A DNA stretch of 64,000 nt from Chitinophagaceae bacterium. Its GTDB lineage: Bacteria; Bacteroidota; Bacteroidia; Chitinophagales; Chitinophagaceae. The notes beneath the pieces were generated by a model that did not search any database, had not been told where the DNA came from, and saw only the letters and a program-made list of their open reading frames with translations. The DNA lies in contig JAHBTK010000001.1 in the NCBI GenBank assembly GCA_019638625.1, forward strand, positions 921,434 through 985,433. Direction: 5' to 3'. Every line of letters begins with the position of its first letter. Position 1 is the stretch's first letter. This document shows positions 7,650 to 16,286 of this stretch, one piece after another. Position numbers and translations under genes: made by a program.

Positions 7650-8564
7650 GCTGGTATTCTTTCGTTTCCAAATAGTACCGTTCTTGGTTGTCAGTTTTTC
7701 CAATGTTCCTTTGCCGGAACGGTCGTTTAGTAACTTTTCGCTTTCGTTTCTTGGTGTGCCTGAAAGTTCCGAAAATTCTTTTGCCGTAAGCGAATTGTAT
7801 TTTGCGAAAAGCGTTTCCCAATTTTTACTGTATTCATTTTTAATTGCGGACGAATTGAGTTTTAAAACGGCTGTTTCGTAAAACGCATAAGGTCTTGAGC
7901 CGTAAACAATTTCTGTGTTGTTTGAATTGTCTGTAAAGAACAATGTCGGGAAACCTCTTACTCCAAATTGTTTTGCCAGTTTTAAATCATCTTCAAAAAG
8001 TGTTTTTGCTTTTCCCTCAAAGCCTGTTTTCAGTTGTTCAACATTTAGCCCGACTTGTTTGGCGGCTGTTGCAAGGTGTTCCCACTTTGTAATATTTTTT
8101 TTCTGTAAGAAAACCATTTCTCTGATCTCTCGCAAAAACAAAATCGCTTTTTCGTTGTCCTGCATTTGTGCAGCTTTAAAAGCAATAGAAGGCGGATAAG
8201 AAGAATGTAACGGGTCTTCTAACCAAATGTTCCCGTCAATGGGCATATCGTAGTAAACACTTACTTCGTCCCAGTGATGTGCCACGTCTGACGGTTTGCT
8301 AATGCCGCCACTATTGTAACTCCAATCGGGTAACAAACCACCCATGCGATATTCAATTTCTATACTGTTTCCGTATTCCAATTTCAGTTTTCGCAGTTGC
8401 GGTTCAATTCCCCAACAAGACGAACAAATCGGGTCGGTGAAATAAATGACCTTAATCGGTTTTTCCGTGTTTTGCGTAGTAACTTTTGTGTTTGTCGTGG
8501 TGCCTGGTATTCCGCAAATTCCCTCAACAGGGTCGCATAAAAGCGGATTGTTTTTTTCTTCCAT
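7644..8564 (-). CDS. DsbA-family dithiol-disulfide oxidoreductase (FrnE-like)
   Basis: The product is a 306-residue thioredoxin-fold protein. The active site C47-S-S-C50 lies in FTDPICSSCWG after the first strand (KPIKVIYFTD). It is followed by the DsbA helical insertion (residues about 80-200) and the cis-Pro loop FGVRGFPTLFF. FrnE-like members are cytoplasmic and associated with redox stress. No signal peptide is seen from the start at 8564; an upstream start (8606) adds 14 residues without obvious signal character. The first 30 residues hold two further Cys (C10 and C17). It is a single-gene unit bounded by inverted repeats on both sides. Confidence 0.87.
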   Translation of the reverse strand: MEEKNNPLLCDPVEGICGIPGTTTNTKVTTQNTEKPIKVIYFTDPICSSCWGIEPQLRKLKLEYGNSIEIEYRMGGLLPDWSYNSGGISKPSDVAHHWDEVSVYYDMPIDGNIWLEDPLHSSYPPSIAFKAAQMQDNEKAILFLREIREMVFLQKKNITKWEHLATAAKQVGLNVEQLKTGFEGKAKTLFEDDLKLAKQFGVRGFPTLFFTDNSNNTEIVYGSRPYAFYETAVLKLNSSAIKNEYSKNWETLFAKYNSLTAKEFSELSGTPRNESEKLLNDRSGKGTLEKLTTKNGTIWKRKNTSR

Positions 8565-8579
8565 TTTCTTATTTGTTTG

Positions 8580-8603
8580 AGCCTGGTAACCCATGTTGCC
8601 AGG
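8580..8603. repeat. Hairpin GCCTGGTAAC-CCAT-GTTGCCAGGC
   Basis: A 10-bp stem with one mismatch and a 4-base loop lies just upstream of the DsbA-family gene. It could affect translation of the longer start or mark a cassette boundary. Confidence 0.5.
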
Positions 8604-8638
8604 CAAAATTATTGTTACTAAAAGTCGGTTAATTGTTT

Positions 8639-9046
8639 TTATTTTTGAAATAGTTTCAATGCAAATGCTGTGTTGGCAAATTCATCTAACCGGGTAATCA
8701 GATTGTTTTCTACGGTGTAAACCTGCACCCAATTTTGTTCCAACACTTCATTGTTACTTTTGATTTTTTGTTTTTCACTTCCTAAAACGATAACTGTATT
8801 TTGGTCTGCTACCATTTTTGAAACTTGAAAATCCAAAATGTCCACATTGCTTACGATGTTTGTGATAAAACGAATTACACCGTCTTTGCCCTCGTAAATT
8901 CCGTTGTATGGAATACCCTCCACGCCGTAATAAACCCAAACCGTATCTTCGGATAAAGTTCGTTTTAACGTTTCTAAATCGCCTTTTCCAAATGCTGTCA
9001 ACATTTCTTGTACTACATTGAGTGCTTGCTTTGTTTCTTGTGCCAT
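8639..9046 (-). CDS. SnoaL-like / NTF2-fold protein
   Basis: The 135-residue cytoplasmic protein has the full NTF2-like pattern: NVVQEMLTAFGKGDLETLKRTLSEDTVWVYYG, then IYEGKDGVIRFITNIVS, ending with VQVYTVENNLITRLDEFANTA. The TRLDEF ending is usual for ketosteroid-isomerase-related detoxification proteins. ATG 9046 is chosen because the frame upstream overlaps the divergent promoter and has no family match. It is transcribed divergently from an HxlR regulator starting 65 bases away, a common arrangement in which the regulator controls the enzyme gene. Confidence 0.84.
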   Translation of the reverse strand: MAQETKQALNVVQEMLTAFGKGDLETLKRTLSEDTVWVYYGVEGIPYNGIYEGKDGVIRFITNIVSNVDILDFQVSKMVADQNTVIVLGSEKQKIKSNNEVLEQNWVQVYTVENNLITRLDEFANTAFALKLFQK

Positions 9047-9063
9047 ATTAATTTGTATTTTTG
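9030..9063 (+). promoter_or_regulatory. Bacteroidota-type promoter for the HxlR gene
   Basis: A -7 box TATTTTTG (9056-9063) matches TAnnTTTG, with TTTG at 9030-9033 and a 22-base spacer (slightly long). The implied transcription start is about 40 bases before the HxlR ATG. Confidence 0.45.
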
Positions 9064-9110
9064 TGCAAAGTTGAGATATAAAAAAATCTCTCACAATAAG
9101 TCAGAATTTT

Positions 9111-9422
9111 ATGACTACAAAAAATATAACAGACGAAACAGGAACTTGTCCCGCACAGGGACTTTTAAAGTTGTTATCAGGCAAATGGAAACCCGAAATT
9201 TTCCGTTTGGCTGTTGAGCGACCTTTGCGTTTTAGTAGCCTGTTGCACCAAATTCAAGGCGCAAACAAGCAATCGTTGTCTGTCGCATTAAGAGAGTTGG
9301 AAGAGGCCGGTTTGTTGGAAAAAGTTGTCATAAAGCAGAAGCCGTTACACATAGAGTATAATATAACCGAAAAAGGAAAGTCGTTGATTCCTGTTTTTCT
9401 GCAGTTGGAATTTCTGTCGTAG
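9111..9422 (+). CDS. HxlR-family winged-helix regulator
   Basis: This 103-residue regulator carries the HxlR signature: the conserved Cys13 in GTCPAQGLLKLLSGKWKPEIF, then RPLRFSSLLHQI, a recognition helix with KQSLSVALRELEEAGLL, and a wing with YNITEKGKSLIPV. Family members sense electrophiles or other small molecules through the N-terminal Cys and control neighbouring oxidoreductase genes. The divergent SnoaL-like gene and the DsbA-family gene beyond it are the probable targets. The protein is short at its C-terminus compared with typical 110-120-residue members. Confidence 0.9.
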   Translation: MTTKNITDETGTCPAQGLLKLLSGKWKPEIFRLAVERPLRFSSLLHQIQGANKQSLSVALRELEEAGLLEKVVIKQKPLHIEYNITEKGKSLIPVFLQLEFLS

Positions 9423-9713
9423 GCTTGTCGGTTATACTTGCCGCTCACGAACAGGGCTTGCTGCTATGCTAGTATTCTATGCTCCGTCAGCTCGAACCGT
9501 ATCCCAGTAGAATTATTGATACCGAAAACATGTACTTTTGTTGAACAGAGTCCGGTCAGCCGGAGCTGAAACTAATAGTAGCTGTTGAAGTTAAGCACAA
9601 AAGTTCATTGTTATTCGTCAAGCCCGAACTGAGGCTGGGATTGCAAATAGCTGATGTTACAATGTCGAACCCAACTTGCATAAAACCCAATGTTGTGCGT
9701 TCGTTTTTTATAA
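9423..9713. other. Non-coding spacer with repeats shared with 10711-10927
   Basis: No gene is seen. The segment AAAAGTTCATTGTTATTC (about 9599-9616) recurs almost exactly in the next spacer (about 10797). CGTCAGCTCGAACCG here resembles CGTCTGCTCGTAACCG there. The downstream edge carries GTTGTGCGT (9692-9700), which is inverted at 10719-10727 on the other side of the hydrolase gene. Confidence 0.5.
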
Positions 9714-10679
9714 CTACTTCTTTCCTTCTTTTGAAATATCATATATCCATTCTGTCGTTATTTGGATAACCTGTGCTTCCTTACCCATATACATATGGTC
9801 GGCACCTTTGATCATAGTCGTAGTCACACTAATCGGGACTTTCGACTGTTTTTGAGTGCTTGATTTCAACAATTCCAATGTTTTTTCATTGCCGATGTCA
9901 CCATTCGTCCCATAAAATGCCAAGATGGGACAATGTATTTTGGTAATACCTGCATTAGTAGCATGAATACCAAAAAAATCCTTATACCCTGATGGTGTGT
10001 TTGCAATGTCCATGAATGTAGCTGCACTTATATAGGATGGAAATGAACGCTTTGGGTCTTTTATAAGTTCTTCTCCTTTGTTTTCAGCCATTAGAGATAA
10101 TGCCTGAATATATTGCGATGAATCAATTGGTGGAGACGGTTCAACTGATCCGGAAGCTAAAACTAATCCTGCGATTCGATTATCCTGTTTTTCTGACTGG
10201 TATTCACGGACAGCCGCAGCACCAGCACTATGTCCAATTAATATAATTTTTTGAAAACCATTCGACCCAACAAAATCAATCCATGCAGCAATGTCTTTTG
10301 TCTGGTCGCTTGCAATGCCCCAATAACCTCCGCCTCTTACCCTTTTACCATTCTTATACCCCTGGGTATTTGCAAGATCATGCATACGAGTATTGACTGA
10401 GATAAATGTATACCCCTTTTCCGCAAATGCTCTTCCAATAGAAATATAACTGGGGGAATAAAAATTTACACCCCATCCGTGAACCCAGATAATGGCTATT
10501 GGTTTCGCAGAATCCTTTTTGGGATGAAATAATACCCCTGCATTAATAACGCTATCGCCCGATGCAGCATAAACTACCTCCTCGGGAAGCGCTGCTCCGG
10601 GAAAACTAAATCTGACCTGTCCGAATGAACAAAAAGAAATCGTAAATGTAAGAACTACAACTATTATTTTTGATTTCAT
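9714..10679 (-). CDS. Secreted alpha/beta hydrolase
   Basis: The product is a 321-residue exported hydrolase. A signal peptide (MKSKIIVVVLTFTISFCSFG) is followed by the alpha/beta fold: oxyanion region IIWVHGWG (about residues 63-70), nucleophile elbow IGHSAG with Ser151, an Asp candidate in FYGTNGD and the catalytic His in KGADHMYMG. The substrate is unknown. It is a monocistronic unit flanked by inverted GTTGTGCGT repeats and by structured non-coding spacers, which supports acquisition as a single-gene cassette. Confidence 0.85.
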   Translation of the reverse strand: MKSKIIVVVLTFTISFCSFGQVRFSFPGAALPEEVVYAASGDSVINAGVLFHPKKDSAKPIAIIWVHGWGVNFYSPSYISIGRAFAEKGYTFISVNTRMHDLANTQGYKNGKRVRGGGYWGIASDQTKDIAAWIDFVGSNGFQKIILIGHSAGAAAVREYQSEKQDNRIAGLVLASGSVEPSPPIDSSQYIQALSLMAENKGEELIKDPKRSFPSYISAATFMDIANTPSGYKDFFGIHATNAGITKIHCPILAFYGTNGDIGNEKTLELLKSSTQKQSKVPISVTTTMIKGADHMYMGKEAQVIQITTEWIYDISKEGKK

Positions 10680-10710
10680 AAACTTTAATTTTGGTTAGTT
10701 ACCTATTGTT

Positions 10711-10927
10711 TTAAAATGACGCACAACGCCACGGCTTGGCGATGTGGCGGTAATCCGTGACTCGTCTGCTCGTAACCGAAGCTAAATTTATAACTAAAAG
10801 TTCATTGTTTATTCTATTTCCTGGCTTTATTCGTCGTGGTGGAACTGAAGCTGAACAGCGAAAAAAATGTAGAGCATATATTCGTCGCCCCGCCATATTG
10901 CCAAGCCGCCTGTTGGCAGCAGATTTG
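10711..10927. repeat. Structured spacer with long imperfect inverted repeat
   Basis: CTTGGCGATGTGGCGG (10735-10750) pairs with CCGCCATATTGCCAAG (10890-10905), 14 of 16 positions, and pairing continues outward (GCACAACGCCACGG against CCGCCTGTTGGCAGC). The central part repeats sequence from the spacer at 9423-9713. No gene is seen. Confidence 0.6.
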
Positions 10928-12181
10928 TCATCTTTCACATGGATACATCTCTCTGATATAAAAGATTCCATCAAATACTTTTGTCCAGTCCTTTTTAAAT
11001 GCAGAATTATGTCCCATTCCTTTCAGGTAAAACATTTCAGATTTGTCTGGATAATTCATCCGGTAAGTTTTAAAGTCAGTAAATGAGTAATTAATTGATT
11101 TATTTATCCAGTTTTCAAATCCATTTGGTTTTGGCTTGCGTACAGTATAAGTTTTAAACCCTAATCTTCCAGCCTCACCTTCATAAGAAGTAAACCCTAT
11201 AATATAGGTTTCTTTAAGATACTTCTCGCTGTCTGTAAAAAAACTTCCCATTGAAATCATTTTCCTTCCATTCCTTCCTGAGCTATCAATGAATTTTGCA
11301 ACATGAGCATTAGCAGCCCATACAATAATTTTTTCTTTCGGGAACTTCACTTCTGACAGCCATTTCAGATTTGAAGCCATTTGGGCATCCCTGATATTAC
11401 CTCCACCTATGTAATCCGCCTTAAATATCTGGTACTCACTATTCTCTGCTATCAGGTTGTTAATCACCTGAAGCCAGAAGTTATTCTCACTAACTTTATC
11501 TCTAACCTGAGCTTTGATTTGAAGTAAATAGGCGGCACATTTGGTATAGTTTGAAGTGTCTTTAAAAGAGAAATATTTGAGTGAATCAATAAGAGGCAAA
11601 ATTTCCCTCTTGTAATTCTCCTGTTTTGTAATAGGAACATCTAAAGATGTGAGCAGACTGTCAACATAGTTAGTTAAATGCTTTGCTGAAAACAGCAACA
11701 CCATTTGGTTATCAAATCCAGTTACTGTTAATGGCTTTTCCGTTTGATATGTTGAAGGAATATATTTATTAAAAAGGGATTGACAGGTATTGCAATATGC
11801 CCAAATTGGAAAAATGTTTTTTTTGAGAAAGCTGTCAATACTCAATTCGTTTTTTTCAATTCTGTCATATCCGAAGTTCAATCCAAAGAAGTCGCTTTCA
11901 AATGCCACAACATTAAAGCCCATTTTTTCATGGAGGTATTTTATAATTCTCGTCTTAGCTAAAAATGTTGGCGCATCACCATGGTCTTGCTCGCCAAGCA
12001 TTACGATTTTAGCACCACCAATTGATTTACCAATTATTTCTAAGTCATCATAATTAACTGAATCAGGTTCGATAGTAGGGATGGAAACGGTATTTTCTAT
12101 TACATACGATTTTAAATCTTTCTGTCCTTTTGCATTAATTGTCAAAAAAAGTGCTATGGGAAATAATATAGTTTTAAACAT
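10928..12181 (-). CDS. Erythromycin esterase-family protein, exported
   Basis: This 417-residue protein belongs to the erythromycin-esterase (Ere) superfamily. A signal peptide (MFKTILFPIALFLTINAKG) is followed by GEQDHGDAPTF with Glu64 and His67, then AFESDFFG with Glu94, and later IVWAANAHVAKF, which carries the second active-site His. Characterised relatives hydrolyse macrolide lactones, but many members of the family have other or unknown substrates, so resistance should not be assumed. Near-identical inverted repeats (CTGTTGGCAGCAGATTTG at 10910 and CAATTTGCTGCTAACACG at 12188) lie directly at the two gene ends. Confidence 0.85.
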   Translation of the reverse strand: MFKTILFPIALFLTINAKGQKDLKSYVIENTVSIPTIEPDSVNYDDLEIIGKSIGGAKIVMLGEQDHGDAPTFLAKTRIIKYLHEKMGFNVVAFESDFFGLNFGYDRIEKNELSIDSFLKKNIFPIWAYCNTCQSLFNKYIPSTYQTEKPLTVTGFDNQMVLLFSAKHLTNYVDSLLTSLDVPITKQENYKREILPLIDSLKYFSFKDTSNYTKCAAYLLQIKAQVRDKVSENNFWLQVINNLIAENSEYQIFKADYIGGGNIRDAQMASNLKWLSEVKFPKEKIIVWAANAHVAKFIDSSGRNGRKMISMGSFFTDSEKYLKETYIIGFTSYEGEAGRLGFKTYTVRKPKPNGFENWINKSINYSFTDFKTYRMNYPDKSEMFYLKGMGHNSAFKKDWTKVFDGIFYIREMYPCER

Positions 12182-12187
12182 TTGAAG

Positions 12188-12205
12188 TCAATTTGCTGCT
12201 AACAC
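12188..12205. repeat. Right terminal inverted repeat of the erythromycin-esterase unit
   Basis: CAATTTGCTGCTAACACG is the imperfect reverse complement of CTGTTGGCAGCAGATTTG at 10910-10927. The two bracket the esterase gene within a few bases of its ends. The rest of 12206-12444 has no recognisable gene. Confidence 0.55.
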
Positions 12206-12444
12206 GTAAATTTATGTTATAATACGCAATTTGTATGCGTTGATAATCAATATTTTCGCATTGTATATTTTGTATTGTTTATAGCGCCAATACAACTTTC
12301 ATTATCCGTGTATAGCTTCGCTCTGTCAGTCGTATAGAAAATCTTCTAACGGCTGCGCCCCGGAATAGTAAGACCACCGCTAAAATGCGATAAAATTATT
12401 TCCTCTAAAATCTGTCTGCAAAATGTGCGCCTATACGCCAATAC

Positions 12445-14013
12445 CTATTTCTTTTTGGGCAGCTCCCGGATCTCAAAATGCTGGATCAGCCCGGGATTTT
12501 CCGGGGAGAGCGTAAACCGAACCGAGATGTCGATAAATTCTCCCTGTATGGTAAAGCTGCCCCGTAGCTGGTTTTCCGGAACAATATCTTTTACACCCAT
12601 GATCTTGCCCGCCTTTTTAAAAAGACCCCGGGTTTGTTTCCGGAGTGAATCTATGAAGTAGTCATCAAAAAAGTTTTCCGCGAACAGGTTGTTTTGTTCC
12701 GCATTGTTCCAATCCGGCAGTAAGGCAAAGAGTTGTTTTTGCCTTTGCAATAAAAGGGGAGAAGCCACCATTAACCTTGGCTGCAGACCGGCGGCAGCGA
12801 TGACCGTGTTAAGCACCTGTATATTTAAGATAGCGGGACCCTTATAGGTATGGTTGGTGAAAGCCACTATTCCCAATCCGTATTCCGGTAAAAATACCCA
12901 GTTGGAGCCGAAGCCGGGCAGTCCGCCGCTGTGCCCGATAAATATTCTGCCGAGGCAGTCTTTTGCCCAGGCCAGCCCGAAATTATAGGAAGTGGCGCGG
13001 GCGCAGACCTGTCCGTCAGGGGTTTTAAAACTGCTGTTGAGATTAACCATGCTGCCGGGAAAATGCATTTCACGGAGGCTGCTTCTTTTCATGACCGGGT
13101 TGTCCGGCCCGCTCCTTGCCGGCCAGGCATTCATATGAAGCTGCATATATTTTACAAAATCGTCTATGGAGGTCATTAAGCCTCCCATCATACCGTAAGC
13201 GCCGCTGTGCAGCAGCGTTTCTTTTCTCCAGTTATTATTTACCCACCGGTATCCTTTGGCGAGTTGTGCATCCGGCACCTCGGAATACTCCCAGTAAGTA
13301 TCGGTCATGCCTAGCGGGGTAAATATATTGTCCCGGATATACGATTCATAATGCTTCCCCGAAACCCGGTTGATGATGGTGCCCAGCATGGTGAACCCCA
13401 GGTTGCTGTATTCATAAGTAATACCCGGTGGGTTGGAAAGTGATACACCCTTTTTCAGAAAGTCAGTGAATGCATCATCGGTTATGGATAACTGTCTGTC
13501 TGCCCAGGGATCATCCTGCGGGAACCCGGCGGTATGGGTAAGCAGGTGCCGGATGGTGAGGGGAGGGGAGTCCCCGGTCAATGGTATAATGCTGTCTGTT
13601 TCGGGAATATATTTCGACACCAGGTCATCGAGTTGCAGTTTGCCTTCATCCCGCAGTTTGAGAATAGCCATGCCGGCAAAACTTTTGGTCATGGAGGCGA
13701 TCCTGAATACGGATTGGTTGTTGGCGGGTATTTTCTTTTCTACATTGCTGTAGCCAAAAGCTGTGCTGTGCACAATCTGTCCGTCGGCTACTATGGCATA
13801 TACCAGTCCCGGTATATTGTTGGTTCGGGCATAAGCGCGGAACAGGCTGTCTGTTTTCGCGGTGATTGCTTTTATACGCGGGATCCTGTTGGTATCAGGA
13901 TAAGCCGGCGGTGTGTAATTATTAATTGGTGTTCGTACCTGCTGCGCGGGCGCATCCAATGAGCCAGACAGCATCAGCAGGCAACAGCCGAATAGTACAA
14001 CGGGGAGTTTCAT
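12445..14013 (-). CDS. Serine hydrolase of the class C beta-lactamase / DD-peptidase fold, exported
   Basis: The product is a 522-residue periplasmic protein with a signal peptide (MKLPVVLFGCCLLMLSGSLDAPAQ). The penicillin-binding fold motifs are present: SMTK (Ser107-Lys110), YSN (Tyr202-Asn204) and the third motif HSG in FIGHSGGLPGFGSNW. A C-terminal extension of roughly 120 residues forms an additional beta domain, common in Bacteroidota homologues. Family members range from D-aminopeptidases and esterases to beta-lactamases; the substrate cannot be told. GC content rises here relative to the block at 4-12 kb, marking the return to core sequence. A second protein of this fold lies at 49503. 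Confidence 0.9.
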   Translation of the reverse strand: MKLPVVLFGCCLLMLSGSLDAPAQQVRTPINNYTPPAYPDTNRIPRIKAITAKTDSLFRAYARTNNIPGLVYAIVADGQIVHSTAFGYSNVEKKIPANNQSVFRIASMTKSFAGMAILKLRDEGKLQLDDLVSKYIPETDSIIPLTGDSPPLTIRHLLTHTAGFPQDDPWADRQLSITDDAFTDFLKKGVSLSNPPGITYEYSNLGFTMLGTIINRVSGKHYESYIRDNIFTPLGMTDTYWEYSEVPDAQLAKGYRWVNNNWRKETLLHSGAYGMMGGLMTSIDDFVKYMQLHMNAWPARSGPDNPVMKRSSLREMHFPGSMVNLNSSFKTPDGQVCARATSYNFGLAWAKDCLGRIFIGHSGGLPGFGSNWVFLPEYGLGIVAFTNHTYKGPAILNIQVLNTVIAAAGLQPRLMVASPLLLQRQKQLFALLPDWNNAEQNNLFAENFFDDYFIDSLRKQTRGLFKKAGKIMGVKDIVPENQLRGSFTIQGEFIDISVRFTLSPENPGLIQHFEIRELPKKK

Positions 14014-14174
14014 TGCGCTGAAATTGATATCCGCAAAATAGCATATCTGCCATGAAAATCGCCCACAATCTTTAAAACTTTGCTGCGCCGGTTATTTGAA
14101 ATTGCAATTCAAACTGTTCTTTTATTGGATACAGATCCAATTTATCGAATTCAGGAAATTTGACTAAACCGTTA

Positions 14175-14996
14175 TCATTTCCCCGTTCCTGCAAAAAAAC
14201 GATGCATAAACAAAAGCTGGTATTCCACTGCATTTTGCCAGTATTCCCAGTTATGGGCGCCCGGCCGGGAAATATAATCGTGGGGAATATTCCGGTACAG
14301 CAACTGTTCATGCAGCTTTTCATTTACCGCATAAAAGAAATCTCCGGTTCCACAGTCAATGATCAATGCCAGGCTGTTGGGAGTGAGCAGGTGCAGCATA
14401 TTAATGACGGTATTTTTTTCCCAGCGTTCCGGTTCGGCGGCATAGCTGCCCAGGCGTTTGGCCATATCCCAGTTATTGGGGAAGGACCGGATATCCACCC
14501 CGCCACTCATGCTGCCGGCGGCGCCGAAAACATCCTGGTGCTTTAGTGCCAGGTACAACGCGCCATGGCCGCCCATGCTCAACCCGGTGATGGCCCTGCC
14601 CTTACCTGATTTGATAGTTTTATACTTTTGATCAATCCATTGTACCAGTTCCTGGGTAATATAGGTCTCATACTGAAATGCCGGATCGACAGGACTGTTC
14701 CAATACCAACTGCTGAATCCTCCATCGGGACAAACGATCATCAGGTTAAACCGGTCGGCGGCTTTTGACAGGTCAGGCACTCTTTTTATCCAGTCTGCAT
14801 AATTGCCGCTATAACCATGCAGCAGGTACAGCACAGGCAATTCTTTCGCTTGCGCGTAGTTATCCGGACGTATAACTACCGCCTTAATGCTTTTTTTCAT
14901 TACGGTACTATAGGTTTCTACGGTATCAATAACGGCAGCGGATAATGGAAGCTGCAGGAAAAGGAAAATGGCAAGCGAAAAGATAATTTTTTTCAT
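14175..14996 (-). CDS. Secreted esterase of the esterase D / feruloyl esterase type
   Basis: This 273-residue exported esterase has a signal peptide (residues 1-20), oxyanion motif LYLLHGYSGN (about 57-66), nucleophile GLSMGG with Ser140, an Asp in LIIDCGTGDFF and a His in RPGAHNWEYW. That is the standard PF00756 layout shared by S-formylglutathione hydrolases, acetyl-xylan and feruloyl esterases. The exported location favours action on plant-polymer esters. The start at 14996 gives a clean signal peptide; the frame extends much further upstream but into sequence overlapping the Nudix gene. Confidence 0.88.
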   Translation of the reverse strand: MKKIIFSLAIFLFLQLPLSAAVIDTVETYSTVMKKSIKAVVIRPDNYAQAKELPVLYLLHGYSGNYADWIKRVPDLSKAADRFNLMIVCPDGGFSSWYWNSPVDPAFQYETYITQELVQWIDQKYKTIKSGKGRAITGLSMGGHGALYLALKHQDVFGAAGSMSGGVDIRSFPNNWDMAKRLGSYAAEPERWEKNTVINMLHLLTPNSLALIIDCGTGDFFYAVNEKLHEQLLYRNIPHDYISRPGAHNWEYWQNAVEYQLLFMHRFFAGTGK

Positions 14997-15144
14997 AACG
15001 GTATATGAGATATGATAGCCGAATATACTGTTAGTTTCCAGATGCCCCAAACATTTTGGTGTGAGCCTGAAAATAGCCCTGGAAGAAAAGTTTTTGATAA
15101 TTATTCTATCGTAATCCTGCATCCGTCGTCCTGAGCACAGCCGG

Positions 15145-15702
15145 CTATGGCTGCAATATTCCCAGTTTGACAAAAGCATAATAAATACAGGTTACGTGCA
15201 TGGCCTGAAGAATCTTGTTGTCCGCCAGCATTTGTTTCAACTCATCAATTGTAAACAGGTACACTTCTATTTCTTCATTTTCATCAAGGTGCTGACCGGT
15301 AATTTTTTTACCTCCCTTTGCCAGGAACATGTGCATCAGGTTGTCGTTGGTGGAGGGGTTGGCGGAAATCCTGCCAAGGTATTCGTATTCCGAGAAGCTA
15401 TAGCCGGTTTCTTCCAGCAGTTCCCGGGCGATACCGTCCTGCCAGGATGCATCCGTATCGTCCACACATCCCCCCGGCAGTTCAAACATTGTTTCGCCTA
15501 ATGCATGCCGGTATTGGCGTACCATTACCACCTTATTGTCTTCCGTGAGCGCAACAGCGGCGGCCCAGGTAGGAAATTCGTAGACATAGTAGGGGTCTAC
15601 AATTTTGTTTTCAGGTGTCACGCACCGGTCTTTTCGTATGGTAAACCAGTTGGCTTTATAGAGGTATTCGGAAGACAGTATCTTCCACTTCATGTCTTTC
15701 AT
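15145..15702 (-). CDS. Nudix hydrolase (ADP-ribose pyrophosphatase-like)
   Basis: The 185-residue cytoplasmic enzyme has a Nudix core from about residue 45 (WAAAVALTEDNKVVMVRQYRHALGETMFELPGG). The Nudix box reads GGCVDDTDASWQ then DGIARELLEETGY. Compared with the consensus it is one residue longer before REL and has Asp instead of the first Glu. The REx2EE metal-binding core is intact. The RQYRHALGE segment resembles ADP-ribose and nucleoside-diphosphate-sugar pyrophosphatases. The product is probably a housekeeping cleanup enzyme. Confidence 0.88.
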   Translation of the reverse strand: MKDMKWKILSSEYLYKANWFTIRKDRCVTPENKIVDPYYVYEFPTWAAAVALTEDNKVVMVRQYRHALGETMFELPGGCVDDTDASWQDGIARELLEETGYSFSEYEYLGRISANPSTNDNLMHMFLAKGGKKITGQHLDENEEIEVYLFTIDELKQMLADNKILQAMHVTCIYYAFVKLGILQP

Positions 15703-15719
15703 GCAACAAATTTATTTCA

Positions 15720-16253
15720 TTACCAGTTATTTCTTTCCCGCAGGGCGGTGATATGAGCGGCATGATGTTTACCATGCCATGCATAGCTGCCGAGCAGGTA
15801 CCAAAGAGTAGCCGTTTTTCCGTATCCCGGGTGAAATACGGTTTTTTGCCAATCCTCATCGTTCAGCGACTGCAGCAGGCTATACCAGCGGCTGTGCAGC
15901 GCATGCAGCAGGGTAAGAGATATGTTAACAGGCAAATGCTTCACATCGTACAGTTCCGACCAGCTTTTTTCTTCGTAGGTTTTGATGGTAGGACAATGTT
16001 CTGTTAGCCCCAGTTTAAAGCGACAGTAGGCATTTATATGGCTATCCGCTACATGGTGCACCAACTGGTGAACTGTCCAGCCGCCATCCCTGTAAGGGGT
16101 ATTTAACTGGTCTTCACTGAGGTTGCTGATCGCGTTTTCTATCAGGCCGGGCAGGTATTTTATATCTGCCAGCCATTCCTCTTTTAAATCTCCGGAAAAT
16201 TCGCGGGAAACATATTTCCCGATAGGGTACTGTAATGGATTGATTACCGTCAT
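15720..16253 (-). CDS. YfiT-like DinB-superfamily metal-dependent hydrolase/transferase
   Basis: This 177-residue four-helix-bundle protein matches the YfiT/BstA group. LQYPIGKYV opens the protein, WTVHQLVHHVADSHINAYCRFKL gives the first metal His, and the C-terminal YLLGSYAWHGKHHAAHI gives the remaining His ligands. Characterised relatives transfer bacillithiol or hydrolyse small substrates using a bound divalent metal. It lies 17 bases upstream of the Nudix gene on the same strand, so the two may be co-transcribed. Confidence 0.9.
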   Translation of the reverse strand: MTVINPLQYPIGKYVSREFSGDLKEEWLADIKYLPGLIENAISNLSEDQLNTPYRDGGWTVHQLVHHVADSHINAYCRFKLGLTEHCPTIKTYEEKSWSELYDVKHLPVNISLTLLHALHSRWYSLLQSLNDEDWQKTVFHPGYGKTATLWYLLGSYAWHGKHHAAHITALRERNNW

Positions 16254-16286
16254 GCAATGATGCAGTTCGTGAATAAATGGTTGGTG

